Below, piece after piece: positions 1-8,959 of a stretch of 64,000 bases of DNA (the stretch's first letter is position 1; every line of letters begins with the position of its first letter). Under the pieces are notes generated by a model. The model was not told the DNA's origin, did no database searches, and saw only the letters and a program-made list of their open reading frames with translations. The DNA lies in assembly GCF_052055875.1 (NCBI RefSeq), contig NZ_CP170508.1, positions 2,542,001 to 2,606,000 of the forward strand. Direction: 5' to 3'. Position numbers and translations under genes: made by a program. This stretch comes from Methanosphaerula subterraneus. GTDB taxonomy: Archaea > Halobacteriota > Methanomicrobia > Methanomicrobiales > Methanospirillaceae.

Positions 1-2025
1 GTGCTCGTTGTTCCGGTCGATCGCCAGGGTGTACTGGATCAGATCGTTGGTGCCGAACGAGGCGAACTTGATCCCGCACTTTGCAAAGTCCTCGATCAGG
101 ACGGCACTGCTCGGGATCTCGATCATGATGCCGAGCGTCACCTTCTCGACGTCGACACCCCAGCCGGCGAGCATCGCCTTTGCCTGGATGAACTCGTCCG
201 GGTGGCCGACCAGCGGGAACATCAGGCCCATGTTGTCGTAGCCCTCGTTCCAGAGCCGCTTGAAGGCCTCGACCTGCATCTTGAACTGTTCTGGGCTCTT
301 GAGGTCGCGCCTGATTCCGCGCCATCCGAGCATCGGGTTGTGCTCGATCGGTTCGTCCTCGCCGCCCTCCATGTTCCGGAACTCGTCGGTCGGTGCGTCG
401 AGGGTCCTGACCCAGACCGGTTTGCCCGGGAATGCGTCCAGCACGGTCTTGATACCGTTGTAGAGTTCGAGGATGAACTCCTCTTCCTTTCCGTTCTTAA
501 TGAACCAGTTCGGCGTCTTGTTCAGCCCGAGGATCAGATGCTCGATCCTGAGCAGGCCGACCCCGTCAGCCCCGGTGGCTGCAGCCCGCTGTGCAGCCTC
601 AGGGAGTGAGACGTTCACCTTTACACTGGTCGCGGTGATCACCGGTGCTGCGGCTGCCACCGGCTGTGCCGCAGTCGCTGCTGCAGGTGCAGCCTGGACT
701 GCTCCCTCGTAGACGACTCCCTTCTCGCCGTCGACGGTCACCAGCTGCCCCTGTCTGAGGGTGCCGGTCCCGTTCCTGGTCCCGACCACGGCGGGTGTGC
801 CGAGTTCCCTGCTGACGATCGCGGCGTGGCAGGTCATCCCGCCTTCGTCGGTCACGATGGCCTTCACCTTGCGCATCGCAGGGACCATGTCCGGGTTGGT
901 CATCCTGGTGACCAGGATATCGCCCTCCTTGACGATCCCGATGTCCTTCGCGTCCATCAGGATCACGACCTTGCCGGTTGCGATCCCTGGCGAGGCCCCC
1001 TGGCCCTGGACGAGTACCTTCCCCTGGACTGCCCCGGTGGGCAGGGGTGCGTTCTTACCGTTCGCCATTCCGATCGTCGTGATCGGGCGGGACTGCAGAA
1101 TATAGAGTGAACTTCCGATGATCGACCACTCCACGTCCTGCGGAACACCATAATGGTCCTCGGCGATCTTGCCGAACATCGCGAGCCTGGCCACTTCCTC
1201 GTTCGAGAGGACCTGAGCGTCCTGCCGGGAGGGTGAGACCTCGACGACCTTCGTCCCCTTTCTGCCGTCCGGGAGGATTTCGACCTTCTTGTTGGCGATC
1301 AGCTGGTCGACCACCTTCTCTGTCCGCTGGTCGAAGATGTAATTGTCAGGGGAGACCGTGCCTGAGACGACGGCCTCGCCGAGACCCCACGATCCTTCGA
1401 TGATCGTCAACGGCTCTCCGGTCACAGGGTGACTGGAGAACATCACGCCGGCCTTCTCTGAGTGGACCAGCTGCTGTATGACGACAGCGATGTTCACGCT
1501 CCGGTCATCGAATCCCTGCTTTGAGCGGTAGTAGATAGCCCGGGCCCCGTAGAGTGAAGCCCAGCACTTCCTGACCGCTTCGATCAGGTCATCGACACCC
1601 TTGATATTCAGGTATGTCTCCTGCTGCCCTGCAAAACTGGCATCCGGGAGATCCTCTGCGGTCGCACTCGACCTGACCGCGACGATCATCTCCTCAGGGG
1701 ACATGGTATGGTATGCTGCCTTGATATCGTCCTGGATCTTCTGTGGCATCTCTGCATCGATCACCGATGCGATTGCCTGTCCAGCTGCTGCCTCGAGAGC
1801 TTCGTTGTTCTCGACATCGAGCTGCTCCATCTTCTGGAACAGTGTATCCTCAAGTCCGGTCGCTACCAGGAACCTGCGGAATGCCTGAGCCGTTACCACA
1901 AATGCTTTCGGAACAGGAAGTCCGATGGATGCCATCTCACCGAGTGAAGCACCTTTCCCTCCTACGGAGGGTATATCCTCTTTCCTGATCTCCTCGAGCC
2001 ACAGAATATTTGGCACTTCGTTCAT
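1..2025 (-). CDS. ppsA: Phosphoenolpyruvate synthase (pyruvate, water dikinase), C-terminus outside window
   Basis: Converts pyruvate, ATP and water to phosphoenolpyruvate, AMP and phosphate, the entry to gluconeogenesis in an autotrophic methanogen. 675 codons are visible; the family usually has about 750-800 residues, so the C-terminal end of the PEP-binding barrel is missing. The N-terminal ATP-grasp domain starts with the conserved stretch VGGKGASLGEM, and AVRSSATAEDLPDASFAGQ follows. The swivelling phosphohistidine domain has GGMTCHAAIVSRELGTPAV, with catalytic His at about residue 400. A long Ala-rich linker (near plus-strand 645-700) leads to the barrel, which includes GADGVGLLRIEH. 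The ATG at 2025 is preferred because the second upstream ATG is out of frame; a TATA-like stretch lies at about 2051-2062 on the minus strand. Functionally it matches the pyruvate made by the por operon in this window. Confidence 0.95.
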   Translation of the reverse strand, partial: MNEVPNILWLEEIRKEDIPSVGGKGASLGEMASIGLPVPKAFVVTAQAFRRFLVATGLEDTLFQKMEQLDVENNEALEAAAGQAIASVIDAEMPQKIQDDIKAAYHTMSPEEMIVAVRSSATAEDLPDASFAGQQETYLNIKGVDDLIEAVRKCWASLYGARAIYYRSKQGFDDRSVNIAVVIQQLVHSEKAGVMFSSHPVTGEPLTIIEGSWGLGEAVVSGTVSPDNYIFDQRTEKVVDQLIANKKVEILPDGRKGTKVVEVSPSRQDAQVLSNEEVARLAMFGKIAEDHYGVPQDVEWSIIGSSLYILQSRPITTIGMANGKNAPLPTGAVQGKVLVQGQGASPGIATGKVVILMDAKDIGIVKEGDILVTRMTNPDMVPAMRKVKAIVTDEGGMTCHAAIVSRELGTPAVVGTRNGTGTLRQGQLVTVDGEKGVVYEGAVQAAPAAATAAQPVAAAAPVITATSVKVNVSLPEAAQRAAATGADGVGLLRIEHLILGLNKTPNWFIKNGKEEEFILELYNGIKTVLDAFPGKPVWVRTLDAPTDEFRNMEGGEDEPIEHNPMLGWRGIRRDLKSPEQFKMQVEAFKRLWNEGYDNMGLMFPLVGHPDEFIQAKAMLAGWGVDVEKVTLGIMIEIPSSAVLIEDFAKCGIKFASFGTNDLIQYTLAIDRNNEH

Positions 2026-2207
2026 GCATGCACCACTATAGTCTCCGGTTTTATGTTTAATTAGACTTTCGAGAAGCGGCAAATCAAGATGAATTTTTTT
2101 TGTACACGTCCAGTATTGCGCCTTTTTCCCTTAGCGGTTCGTTTCGGAGTTCCAGGAGGGCCGTATATATAATAAATAGTAGGGGGGCTTCAGAATATAC
2201 CCCTTTT

Positions 2208-2897
2208 TCAGTGTGACCCGGATTCTGGATGAGGCAGATATGGTGAGAGTGCCCGTGCGAGTTTTGCGACGTCCATCGACTGGAGCACCACCTTGCCGGG
2301 CCCCTGCAGGGTCGTCAGAAAGAGCCCCTCCCCTCCGAAGAGGACCGTGCTGATCCCGCCGGCACGGGTGATGTCGTACCTGACCGTCGAATCAAACCCG
2401 ACGACCAGCCCGGTCTGGACCTTCATCACCTGGTCCGGGGCGAGGGTCATCTCGATGATATCCCCGCAGCAGTGGAGGAAGGCCGTGCCGTGACCGCTCA
2501 GTTTCTGCATCACGAACCCTTCGCCGCCGAAGAGGCCGGCCCGGATCCGCTTGGTGAAGGCGATGTCCAGGTCGACCCCCATCTCTGCACAGAGGTAGGC
2601 GTCCTGCTGGGCGATGAACTCGTTTCCATTGAGGGAGACCGGGACGATCTTGCCGGGCACATTCCCGGCGAAGGCCACCTGTCCTCCGCTTCCGGACGGG
2701 GTGAAGTGGGAGAGGAAGAAACTCTCGCCGGTCATCATCCGTTTCAGCCCCTTGAAGAGTCCGCCGGTCACCGCACTCGCCATCTGCATATTGCCACTCA
2801 TATTGACCATCGCCCCGGCTTCGGCGGCGATCTCCTCGCCCTCTGCCAGGGAGAGGGTGACCATCTGCAGGTTGTCCCCAGAAATTGAATATTGCAT
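2208..2897 (-). CDS. AIM24 / TIGR00266 family protein
   Basis: A 229-residue protein of the AIM24 family, a beta-rich fold found in all domains of life without an established biochemical function in archaea. The sequence shows the expected internal repeats, with two FGGEG glycine motifs (in GLFGGEGFVMQKLSGHG and VLFGGEGLFLTTLQGPG) and the N-terminal AEAGAMVNMSGNMQM block. No signal peptide or membrane segment is seen, so it is probably cytoplasmic or peripheral. It is transcribed divergently from the DUF362 protein gene, about 110 bp away. Family assignment is firm; function is unknown. Confidence 0.85.
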   Translation of the reverse strand: MQYSISGDNLQMVTLSLAEGEEIAAEAGAMVNMSGNMQMASAVTGGLFKGLKRMMTGESFFLSHFTPSGSGGQVAFAGNVPGKIVPVSLNGNEFIAQQDAYLCAEMGVDLDIAFTKRIRAGLFGGEGFVMQKLSGHGTAFLHCCGDIIEMTLAPDQVMKVQTGLVVGFDSTVRYDITRAGGISTVLFGGEGLFLTTLQGPGKVVLQSMDVAKLARALSPYLPHPESGSH

Positions 2898-2971
2898 GCC
2901 AGTCTCTCTGCAACTGGCGTAAAAAATGTTTGGGCCCGTGTCGGCCAGACAGGAGACTCCGGGATCTTCGA

Positions 2972-2981
2972 ATTATTTATC
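2972..2981 (+). promoter_or_regulatory. TATA box of the DUF362 gene
   Basis: An AT-rich element, attatttatc, lies about 30 bp upstream of the ATG at 3008 in otherwise GC-rich DNA. Archaeal transcription starts about 25 bp downstream of the TATA centre, which would give a very short leader. Confidence 0.45.
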
Positions 2982-3007
2982 ATCAGATTCTGTGCATAGT
3001 ATCGGGT

Positions 3008-4114
3008 ATGGCGTCTCCGGTATATTTTGCACGTGTGCGGGCCAGGTCTCCTGGCGAGAATAAGATCAGCAGGGTCCGCGCCCTCTTTGAACGGGCAGGG
3101 TTTGCCGGGCATCTCGTACCCGGTGAGACCGCGGCGATCAAGCTCCACTTCGGTGAAGCCGGCGGTGATGGGTATATCAACCCGGTCCTGGTCAGGCAGG
3201 TGGTGGATAAGGTGAAGGAGTCGGGTTCCCGGCCGTTCCTGACCGATACCAATACGCTGTACCTGGGGTCGCGGTCCGACGCGGTCGACCATATCACCAC
3301 GGCCGTCAGTCACGGTTTCGACTACGCGGTGGTCAACGCCCCGGTGATCATCGCCGACGGGCTCCGGGGCGGCAATGTCACCACCGTGCCGGTGCAGGGC
3401 AAACACTTCTCTTCGGTGAAGATCGCCGGCGACATCGCGGCAGCCCGGTCGATGATCGTCCTCTCTCACTTCAAGGGGCACGAGGTGGCCGGGTTTGGAG
3501 GGGCGATCAAGAACCTGGCGATGGGATGCGCATCCCCGGCCGGCAAGCGGGAGCAGCACTCGGCCCGGCCGACGGTCGTTCGCGACCTCTGTATCGGCTG
3601 CCAGACCTGTCTGCCGGTCTGCCCGCAGGAGGCGATCGGGATGGACGAGGGGGCGGCGCTGATCAGCAAGGACCGGTGTATCGGCTGCTTCGAGTGCATG
3701 ACCGTCTGCCCCGAGCATGCGATCGACGTGGACTGGGAGACCGATATCCCGACGTTCACCGAACGGATGGTCGAGTACGCGGCCGGGGCGGCGAAGACCA
3801 AGGAGGGGAGGGTCGGGTACATGAACTTCCTGCTGAACATCACCCCGGACTGTGACTGCGTGCCCTGGTCGGACCGGCAGATCGTCCCTGATATCGGGAT
3901 TCTGGCCTCCAACGACCCGGTGGCGATCGATGCGGCCAGTTTCGACCTGGTGAACGAGCAGATCGGGTTCTCCGACTCCATGCTGACCGACCACTTCGCC
4001 GCCGGCGAGGACAAGTTCACCGGCCTCCGGTGTGTCACCGACGGGCGGCGGCAGGTCCAGTACGCCGAGGAGATCGGCCTCGGCACCCGGGCCTACGACC
4101 TGATCGAGATCTGA
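3008..4114 (+). CDS. DUF362 domain protein with two [4Fe-4S] ferredoxin motifs
   Basis: A 368-residue DUF362 protein. The N-terminal half holds the DUF362 region (AIKLHFGEAGGDGYINP; SHFKGHEVAGFGGAIKNLAMG). Two ferredoxin-type motifs follow, CIGCQTCLPVCPQEAI and CIGCFECMTVCPEHAI, each able to bind a [4Fe-4S] cluster. The DUF362 fold then resumes (NDPVAIDAASFDLVNEQ). The reading frame extends further upstream, but the ATG at 3008, which opens MASPVYFARV, fits the family and the TATA box. Such proteins are common in anaerobic archaea; a redox role is likely, but the substrate is unknown. Confidence 0.85.
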   Translation: MASPVYFARVRARSPGENKISRVRALFERAGFAGHLVPGETAAIKLHFGEAGGDGYINPVLVRQVVDKVKESGSRPFLTDTNTLYLGSRSDAVDHITTAVSHGFDYAVVNAPVIIADGLRGGNVTTVPVQGKHFSSVKIAGDIAAARSMIVLSHFKGHEVAGFGGAIKNLAMGCASPAGKREQHSARPTVVRDLCIGCQTCLPVCPQEAIGMDEGAALISKDRCIGCFECMTVCPEHAIDVDWETDIPTFTERMVEYAAGAAKTKEGRVGYMNFLLNITPDCDCVPWSDRQIVPDIGILASNDPVAIDAASFDLVNEQIGFSDSMLTDHFAAGEDKFTGLRCVTDGRRQVQYAEEIGLGTRAYDLIEI

Positions 4115-4211
4115 TCCCGACAGGATCGTTCATTTTTTCCATTGTATCCCGGTGGGACGAGCATTTTATCGGGATCTTCCTCCCTATGCTGATCCATACG
4201 AGGAAGAGCCC

Positions 4212-4802
4212 ATGTCTTATACAACCAGATCCACGATCTACTTCGATTCGCCGGGACCCGCAAACACGGCAGATGCTGCAGCCTGCGCGGTTGCGCGGGC
4301 AGAGGAGGCCGGGTGCAGTACCATCGTGCTGGCCAGTACCACCGGGTCGACGGCCCTTGCTTTTCTGCCGCTGGTGCAGAAGGCCGGTCTGCGGCTCGTT
4401 GTGGTCACCCATGTCTATGGATTTAGGGCGCCGGGCGTCTGGGAGTTCTCGGCCGAAGCCGCTGCGACCCTGAAGGCGGCCGGAGCGACCGTGGTGACCG
4501 GCACCCATGTCTTATCCGGGGTTGAACGGGCGTTCGCACGGTCTGCCAAGGTTGGCGGCGGTTCGAGGACCGAAGCGGTTGCCGAGGCGCTCCGCAGGAC
4601 CGTCGCCGTCGGGTTGAAGGTCGGGGTCGAATGCGTGCTGATCGCAGCCGATCAGGGAGCAATCTCCATCGAGGACGAGGTGGTCGCGGTCGGGGGGACC
4701 GGGTCCGGTGCGGATACGGTCTGTGTGATCAAACCCTCGTACACGGCCTCCTTCTTCGACCTGCAGGTCCGTGAGATCGCGGCGATGCCCCGCGTGAGGT
4801 GA
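4212..4802 (+). CDS. Pyruvate kinase C-terminal (alpha/beta) domain protein
   Basis: A stand-alone 196-residue copy of the pyruvate kinase C-terminal domain, which in full pyruvate kinase binds allosteric effectors. No catalytic barrel is present, so it is not a pyruvate kinase. Recognisable parts are TIVLASTTGSTALAFLPLVQ, LRLVVVTHVYGFRAPG and the late IKPSYTASFFDLQVREIA. ATG 4212 is chosen because it begins the conserved block (MSYTTRSTIYFD); upstream in-frame codons look unrelated. Its stop overlaps the start of the following membrane protein (GTGA), so the two are probably translated together. Role unknown. Confidence 0.75.
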   Translation: MSYTTRSTIYFDSPGPANTADAAACAVARAEEAGCSTIVLASTTGSTALAFLPLVQKAGLRLVVVTHVYGFRAPGVWEFSAEAAATLKAAGATVVTGTHVLSGVERAFARSAKVGGGSRTEAVAEALRRTVAVGLKVGVECVLIAADQGAISIEDEVVAVGGTGSGADTVCVIKPSYTASFFDLQVREIAAMPRVR

Positions 4803-5632
4803 CCGTGGTGTTCGTCGACACATTACGTCTGCTTAAGCGGATGCCGGGGCTCTTCATCCCCGGGGTGCTGATCGCCGTGCTGGACGCCATCCAGATCTGG
4901 TTCTCGCTGACCGGGGAGACGTTCATCGCTCCCCGGCTGCTGGCCCTGGAACTGGTGCTGATGCCGTTTGCATTCGCAGCAGTGTACGGTGCGATCAAGG
5001 CCGATGACGCCTCGTTCATGAGCCTGGTCCGGGAAGGCTCGCGCAACTATTTCCGGGTGCTGCTGCCGGGGCTGCTGGTGGCGTTCGGAGCGGTGGCGAT
5101 CGCGCTCGTTGCGACAGGGCTGATGGCAGTCCTGGTCCAGACCGAATCGATCGGGCTGGTGGCGCTGGTGATGCTGGTGGCGATCGGGGTCTTCGCCCTG
5201 CTGACTCTCTTCTATGACACAGCCGCGGTCTTTGAGGAGCAGGGCGTCTTCAACGCGATCCGGCGGTCCGTCGCGGTGGCCATCGGGGCCCCGATGGCGG
5301 TCCTTCGGTACCTGCTCACTGCCGTCCTGGTCGGAGTGGGGATCAGTCTTCCGCTGCTGGTCATCTGGACCGCGGCCCTGTATCAGCGGTTGGTGCCGAT
5401 CGCGACGATGACCCCTGTCGAGGCTGCGGCTTTCACCCAGGAGCAGCTCATCTCACTGATCGGGACGAACGGGGCCATGGTCACCACGGTCCTCTACTTT
5501 GTCGGCTTCCTGCTCTTCTTCACCCTGATGACCGCCTACAAGGCACTGCTCTTCAAGGAGGTTGCTGTCGCGGAGGCTTCAGTGGAGCCGCAGGGCGAGT
5601 ACGACGAGAAGGGCCGGTACTACCGGTACTGA
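4799..5632 (+). CDS. Integral membrane protein, function unknown
   Basis: A 277-residue hydrophobic protein with about six predicted membrane segments, among them FIPGVLIAVLDAIQIWF, LLVAFGAVAIALVATGLMAVL, LVMLVAIGVFALLTLFY and TTVLYFVGFLLFFTLMTAY. It ends in a charged tail (DEKGRYYRY). The GTG start at 4799 overlaps the stop of the upstream gene by four bases, so the pair forms a transcriptional unit. I do not recognise the family; it resembles other archaeal multi-pass proteins with a duplicated helical layout. Confidence 0.7.
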   Translation: MTVVFVDTLRLLKRMPGLFIPGVLIAVLDAIQIWFSLTGETFIAPRLLALELVLMPFAFAAVYGAIKADDASFMSLVREGSRNYFRVLLPGLLVAFGAVAIALVATGLMAVLVQTESIGLVALVMLVAIGVFALLTLFYDTAAVFEEQGVFNAIRRSVAVAIGAPMAVLRYLLTAVLVGVGISLPLLVIWTAALYQRLVPIATMTPVEAAAFTQEQLISLIGTNGAMVTTVLYFVGFLLFFTLMTAYKALLFKEVAVAEASVEPQGEYDEKGRYYRY

Positions 5633-5634
5633 TC

Positions 5635-5643
5635 TTTTTTTTT
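5635..5643 (+). terminator. T9 terminator after the membrane protein gene
   Basis: A run of nine T residues begins three bases after the stop codon at 5632. Oligo-T tracts on the coding strand are the usual archaeal intrinsic terminators. Confidence 0.6.
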
Positions 5644-5734
5644 ATCGGCTCGGGATACCGGATCTCCTGGTGAATGAAAGAGAAAATCGTATAACTGAGT
5701 TTGACAGATTCTGACCCATTAGTGGTGGTTCTGA

Positions 5735-7300
5735 TTGAGGTTCTTTTCTTTTTTCTGTATCCTGCTCATCTTCTGCGGTAGTGTTCAGGTCGCGACGGCA
5801 GCGCAGTCATATATCGGGATAAATACGTGGGGGATCGCGGGCCTGCTCACCGGGCAGTTCAGTTCTCCAGATGGGGTTGCGGTGGACGCTGCCGGCAATG
5901 TCTACGTCGTCGATACGAACAATAATCGTTATCAGAAGTTCACGAAGACTGGAGTCTATAAAGAACTGAGGGGTGGGGTTGGTTCGGGGTATGGACAGTT
6001 CTTCTATCCCCGGGGCATCGCGGTGGACAGCAGTGGCACCGTCTATGTGGCTGATACGGGGAACCACCAGGTCCAGATGATCCCGTCGGAGGGTGACCCG
6101 ATTAAATGGGGTATCAGAGGATCTCAGGATGGGCAGTTCCTCTCTCCCAGTGGAATTGCAGTGGACGGCATCGGCAATATCTATGTGGCCGATACAGGCA
6201 ATAACCGGATCCAGAAGTTCACGTCGACCGGGAGATACCTCACGCAGTGGAACAGCACCGGATCAGAAGTCGGCACATTATCCGCACCACATAGTATTGC
6301 GGTGGACCAGTATGGCAATGTCTACGTGGCTGACACCGGCAACAATAGGATCCAGAAGTTTACATCAACAGGCACATTCATTACCAGTTGGGGAAATTTC
6401 GGTTCGGGGAATGGGCAGTTCAACGCTCTATCGGGTATTGCGGTCGACAAGGGTGGAAGTGTCTACGTGGCGGACACGGGCAACAACCGGATCCAGAAGT
6501 TCACGTCCTCGGGGGATCTTATCACCTCTTGGTATGGTTCAGATTCGAGATCTGGACTGTTAAAATCCCCACGTGGCATCGCCGTTGATATGAATGATTT
6601 GGATGGCGCCGTCTATGTGACCGACACCGGTAACAATCGGATACAGAAATTTGTTCCCTCCCCGGTCACCCTTACCTTTAACCCTGGTGCAAAAACGATG
6701 GTATGGGATGACCAGCAGTCGTTCATTCTCGACCTCTCTGATGTTGTGAATGGTCTCTCTGGATATGAGGTCACCGTGTCTGTTGATGATCCCTCAGTCC
6801 TTGAGATCGTTGATGCCCGGGCGCCTGCATGGACGCCTACCCGGTTCAATAGCACATCATCTCTTCCCTCACAGACGGTCACCATCAGTGGAGCTGACAC
6901 TTATGATCTGTTCCGGGGTGATTGTACGACGGCAATTTCGCTTGGTAATCTGACGATTCATGCAAAACAGCCAGGAACCACCACGTTGAGTATCTCCATG
7001 TATCAGGTGAATGATGATTCAGGTAATCAGGTTCAGGTAAACCTCTTTCCTGCTACCATCACCGTTGACAACAAGCCGGTGAGACCACTTCAAGGGGATC
7101 TCAATCAGCCTGGAGACGTGGATCATGACGGGCTGTACGAGGATCTGGATGGCAATGGAGTATTTGAATTCGAAGATGTTGTCAAGTTCTTCAACCAGAT
7201 CGACTGGATCTCTGATAACGAGCCTATCGTGGCCTTTGATTTCAATGAAAACGAACGTATCGACTTCGGGGATGTCGTGACACTCTTTAATTCATTATGA
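5735..7300 (+). CDS. Secreted NHL-repeat protein with cohesin-like and dockerin-like C-terminus
   Basis: A 521-residue exported protein. The start is TTG at 5735, followed by a signal peptide (hydrophobic to about residue 20, cleavage probably after ATAA). About six NHL repeats follow (residues 30-310), each with a core such as GIAVDxxGNVYVADTGNNRIQKF; they should form a beta-propeller. Residues 312-445 resemble a cohesin-like beta-sandwich (LTFNPGAK... QSFILDLSDV). The C-terminus (about 455-521) holds two EF-hand-like loops, GDVDHDGLYEDLDGNG and FDFNENERIDFGD, typical of archaeal dockerin-like modules. A cell-surface binding or adhesion role is likely. No operon partner is seen. Confidence 0.85.
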   Translation: MRFFSFFCILLIFCGSVQVATAAQSYIGINTWGIAGLLTGQFSSPDGVAVDAAGNVYVVDTNNNRYQKFTKTGVYKELRGGVGSGYGQFFYPRGIAVDSSGTVYVADTGNHQVQMIPSEGDPIKWGIRGSQDGQFLSPSGIAVDGIGNIYVADTGNNRIQKFTSTGRYLTQWNSTGSEVGTLSAPHSIAVDQYGNVYVADTGNNRIQKFTSTGTFITSWGNFGSGNGQFNALSGIAVDKGGSVYVADTGNNRIQKFTSSGDLITSWYGSDSRSGLLKSPRGIAVDMNDLDGAVYVTDTGNNRIQKFVPSPVTLTFNPGAKTMVWDDQQSFILDLSDVVNGLSGYEVTVSVDDPSVLEIVDARAPAWTPTRFNSTSSLPSQTVTISGADTYDLFRGDCTTAISLGNLTIHAKQPGTTTLSISMYQVNDDSGNQVQVNLFPATITVDNKPVRPLQGDLNQPGDVDHDGLYEDLDGNGVFEFEDVVKFFNQIDWISDNEPIVAFDFNENERIDFGDVVTLFNSL

Positions 7301-7565
7301 ATGCCGGTACCGGGAGGGCCGGCCCCTTCCCGGACGGACACGCTCACGATGCCAGGTCCTTCACAGAACTGAATCCCTGGAATCACCTTTTCTGGATTTG
7401 CGCAGTTCATCCTCGTCCCGCTCCTTCTGACCGGACGGAATACTCATGGGCGATGATCGGGAGGGAACGGGGCCGGCGGCCATGGACCCTTCTGCATCAG
7501 TTCTGGAACCCCCGGCGGGGATCAAACTAAAGAAAAATCAGAGAGTTCAGTCCCGACCAGGGCAA
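7301..7565. other. Intergenic region, convergent genes
   Basis: This 265-bp stretch lies between the convergent NHL-repeat and DUF92 genes. I see no convincing gene, RNA or repeat in it. Confidence 0.4.
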
Positions 7566-8831
7566 TCAGAAGATGAAGAAGAGGAGGGCGAAGAGCCCGC
7601 CTGAAAGGGTCGCGGTCAGGTTCGTCCCGGCGTTCCCGATCAACCCGCGGTTCTCAAAGAGGGCGCCGACGACACTGTCCACATTGGTGCCGACCAGGCC
7701 GGCGACCGTCACCACCGCGACCATCGTCGGGTCTGCCACGCCGAGGAGGTAGGCGACGAGCGCGATGCAGAACGAGGCGATCAGGGCAGCCGCCTCGCCG
7801 ACCATCGTGACCCCGCCGTTGGTCCCGGCCCTGACCCGCTCGAAGGTGGTGATCAGGTACGGGGTCTTGCCGGTCACGCCGATCTCGCTGGCCACGGTAT
7901 CGCCGGCCGCGGTCGCGACCGACCCCAAGAAGAGGGCGATGAACATCGGATGCCCGGTCACGCCATAGAGGACGGCGGCCGCGGCACCGACGATCCCGTT
8001 GGAGAAGACGTTCCGATATCCTCTGACCCCGCCGTGGGCCTCCTCGACCCCGATCTCGGTCTTGTATTCGAACTTGTACCGAGTGCAGGCCGAGCCGATG
8101 ATGAAGAAGACGAGCATGATCAGGAACCACCTGAGATCGGCGATGATGATCAGGATGATCCCGATCAGCGCACCGCTGAAGAGCCCGCTCAGGTCGGCGG
8201 CCTTCAACCGGTACGAGAAGTACCCGAACGAGAAGGCGACGATCCCGGCCGCCAGCAGGTGGGTGGTGTCGACCATGATATTCAGGTCGTCGAAGAGGTA
8301 CAGGGTCATCGCGACCCCGAGCATCTCCACGAGGAACGCGTCCTCGCGGTCCTCCATGATCGCCTTGAGGAGCACCCCGACGATCGCTGCGATCACCACG
8401 GCCAGGGCGGCGGCTCGTCCGAGGTACCCCATCACCAGCAGCCCGCTGACAAGGGCCGTGATGGTGAAGAAGATGTATCCCCTGGGGACCGCTCCATCGG
8501 CTTCTCCGTCCCGGGCCGGCCTGATCCGGCGGGCGGGCCGCTGCTGCGATAGAAGCGGTTCGCCCTCACCGAGCCGAAAGGCCAGTTCTCCGGTGATCAT
8601 GATCCCGAGCGTGACCGCATAGACGAAGACCGGGATCACCCCGGTGCCGTACAGGATCGTCAGCACGACGATCGGCAGCGAGGGGTACGGCTCAGCATAG
8701 ACAAGAAAGATCAGCCCGAACGCCAGGATCACCAGCAGGGAAAAGACCACCGGGGCCTGCAGGGCGGGGGCCAGTACAATACAGGCGAGGCCGAGCAGGG
8801 ATGCGAGCAGAACGCCGGGCTGCATTGTCAT
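7566..8831 (-). CDS. DUF92 family membrane protein (VTE6-like)
   Basis: A 421-residue polytopic membrane protein with about 11-12 hydrophobic segments. The C-terminal half (from about residue 190) matches DUF92: LSGLFSGALIGIILII, ACTRYKFEYKTEIGVEEAHGG, AAGDTVASEIGV, TNGGVTMVGEAAAL and a late GLVGTNVDSVVGALFE. DUF92 includes plant and cyanobacterial VTE6, a phytyl-phosphate kinase; the archaeal members may phosphorylate polyprenyl phosphates, but that is inference. The N-terminal half is an additional helical region. It is transcribed alone, convergent to the NHL gene and divergent from valS. Confidence 0.8.
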   Translation of the reverse strand: MTMQPGVLLASLLGLACIVLAPALQAPVVFSLLVILAFGLIFLVYAEPYPSLPIVVLTILYGTGVIPVFVYAVTLGIMITGELAFRLGEGEPLLSQQRPARRIRPARDGEADGAVPRGYIFFTITALVSGLLVMGYLGRAAALAVVIAAIVGVLLKAIMEDREDAFLVEMLGVAMTLYLFDDLNIMVDTTHLLAAGIVAFSFGYFSYRLKAADLSGLFSGALIGIILIIIADLRWFLIMLVFFIIGSACTRYKFEYKTEIGVEEAHGGVRGYRNVFSNGIVGAAAAVLYGVTGHPMFIALFLGSVATAAGDTVASEIGVTGKTPYLITTFERVRAGTNGGVTMVGEAAALIASFCIALVAYLLGVADPTMVAVVTVAGLVGTNVDSVVGALFENRGLIGNAGTNLTATLSGGLFALLFFIF

Positions 8832-8923
8832 TCTGTTATCATAGGCGCTGGAGTAAAAAGAGTTTTGTCGTCGTCAACGGAGAAGAAACGTCGACAAAAA
8901 TCCGCCGGCAGGAACGCTGTCGA

Positions 8924-8933
8924 ACAGTATATG
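8924..8933 (+). promoter_or_regulatory. Putative TATA box of valS
   Basis: The element acagtatatg lies about 30 bp upstream of the valS ATG at 8960. This spacing predicts a transcript with almost no leader. Confidence 0.4.
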
Positions 8934-8959
8934 TCATGTCAGAACAAACAGCTGCGTAG

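Noticed and set aside
5860..6650. Possible tandem DNA repeat or CRISPR-like pattern
   Set aside because: The periodicity comes from NHL protein repeats; units vary in sequence and there are no spacers.
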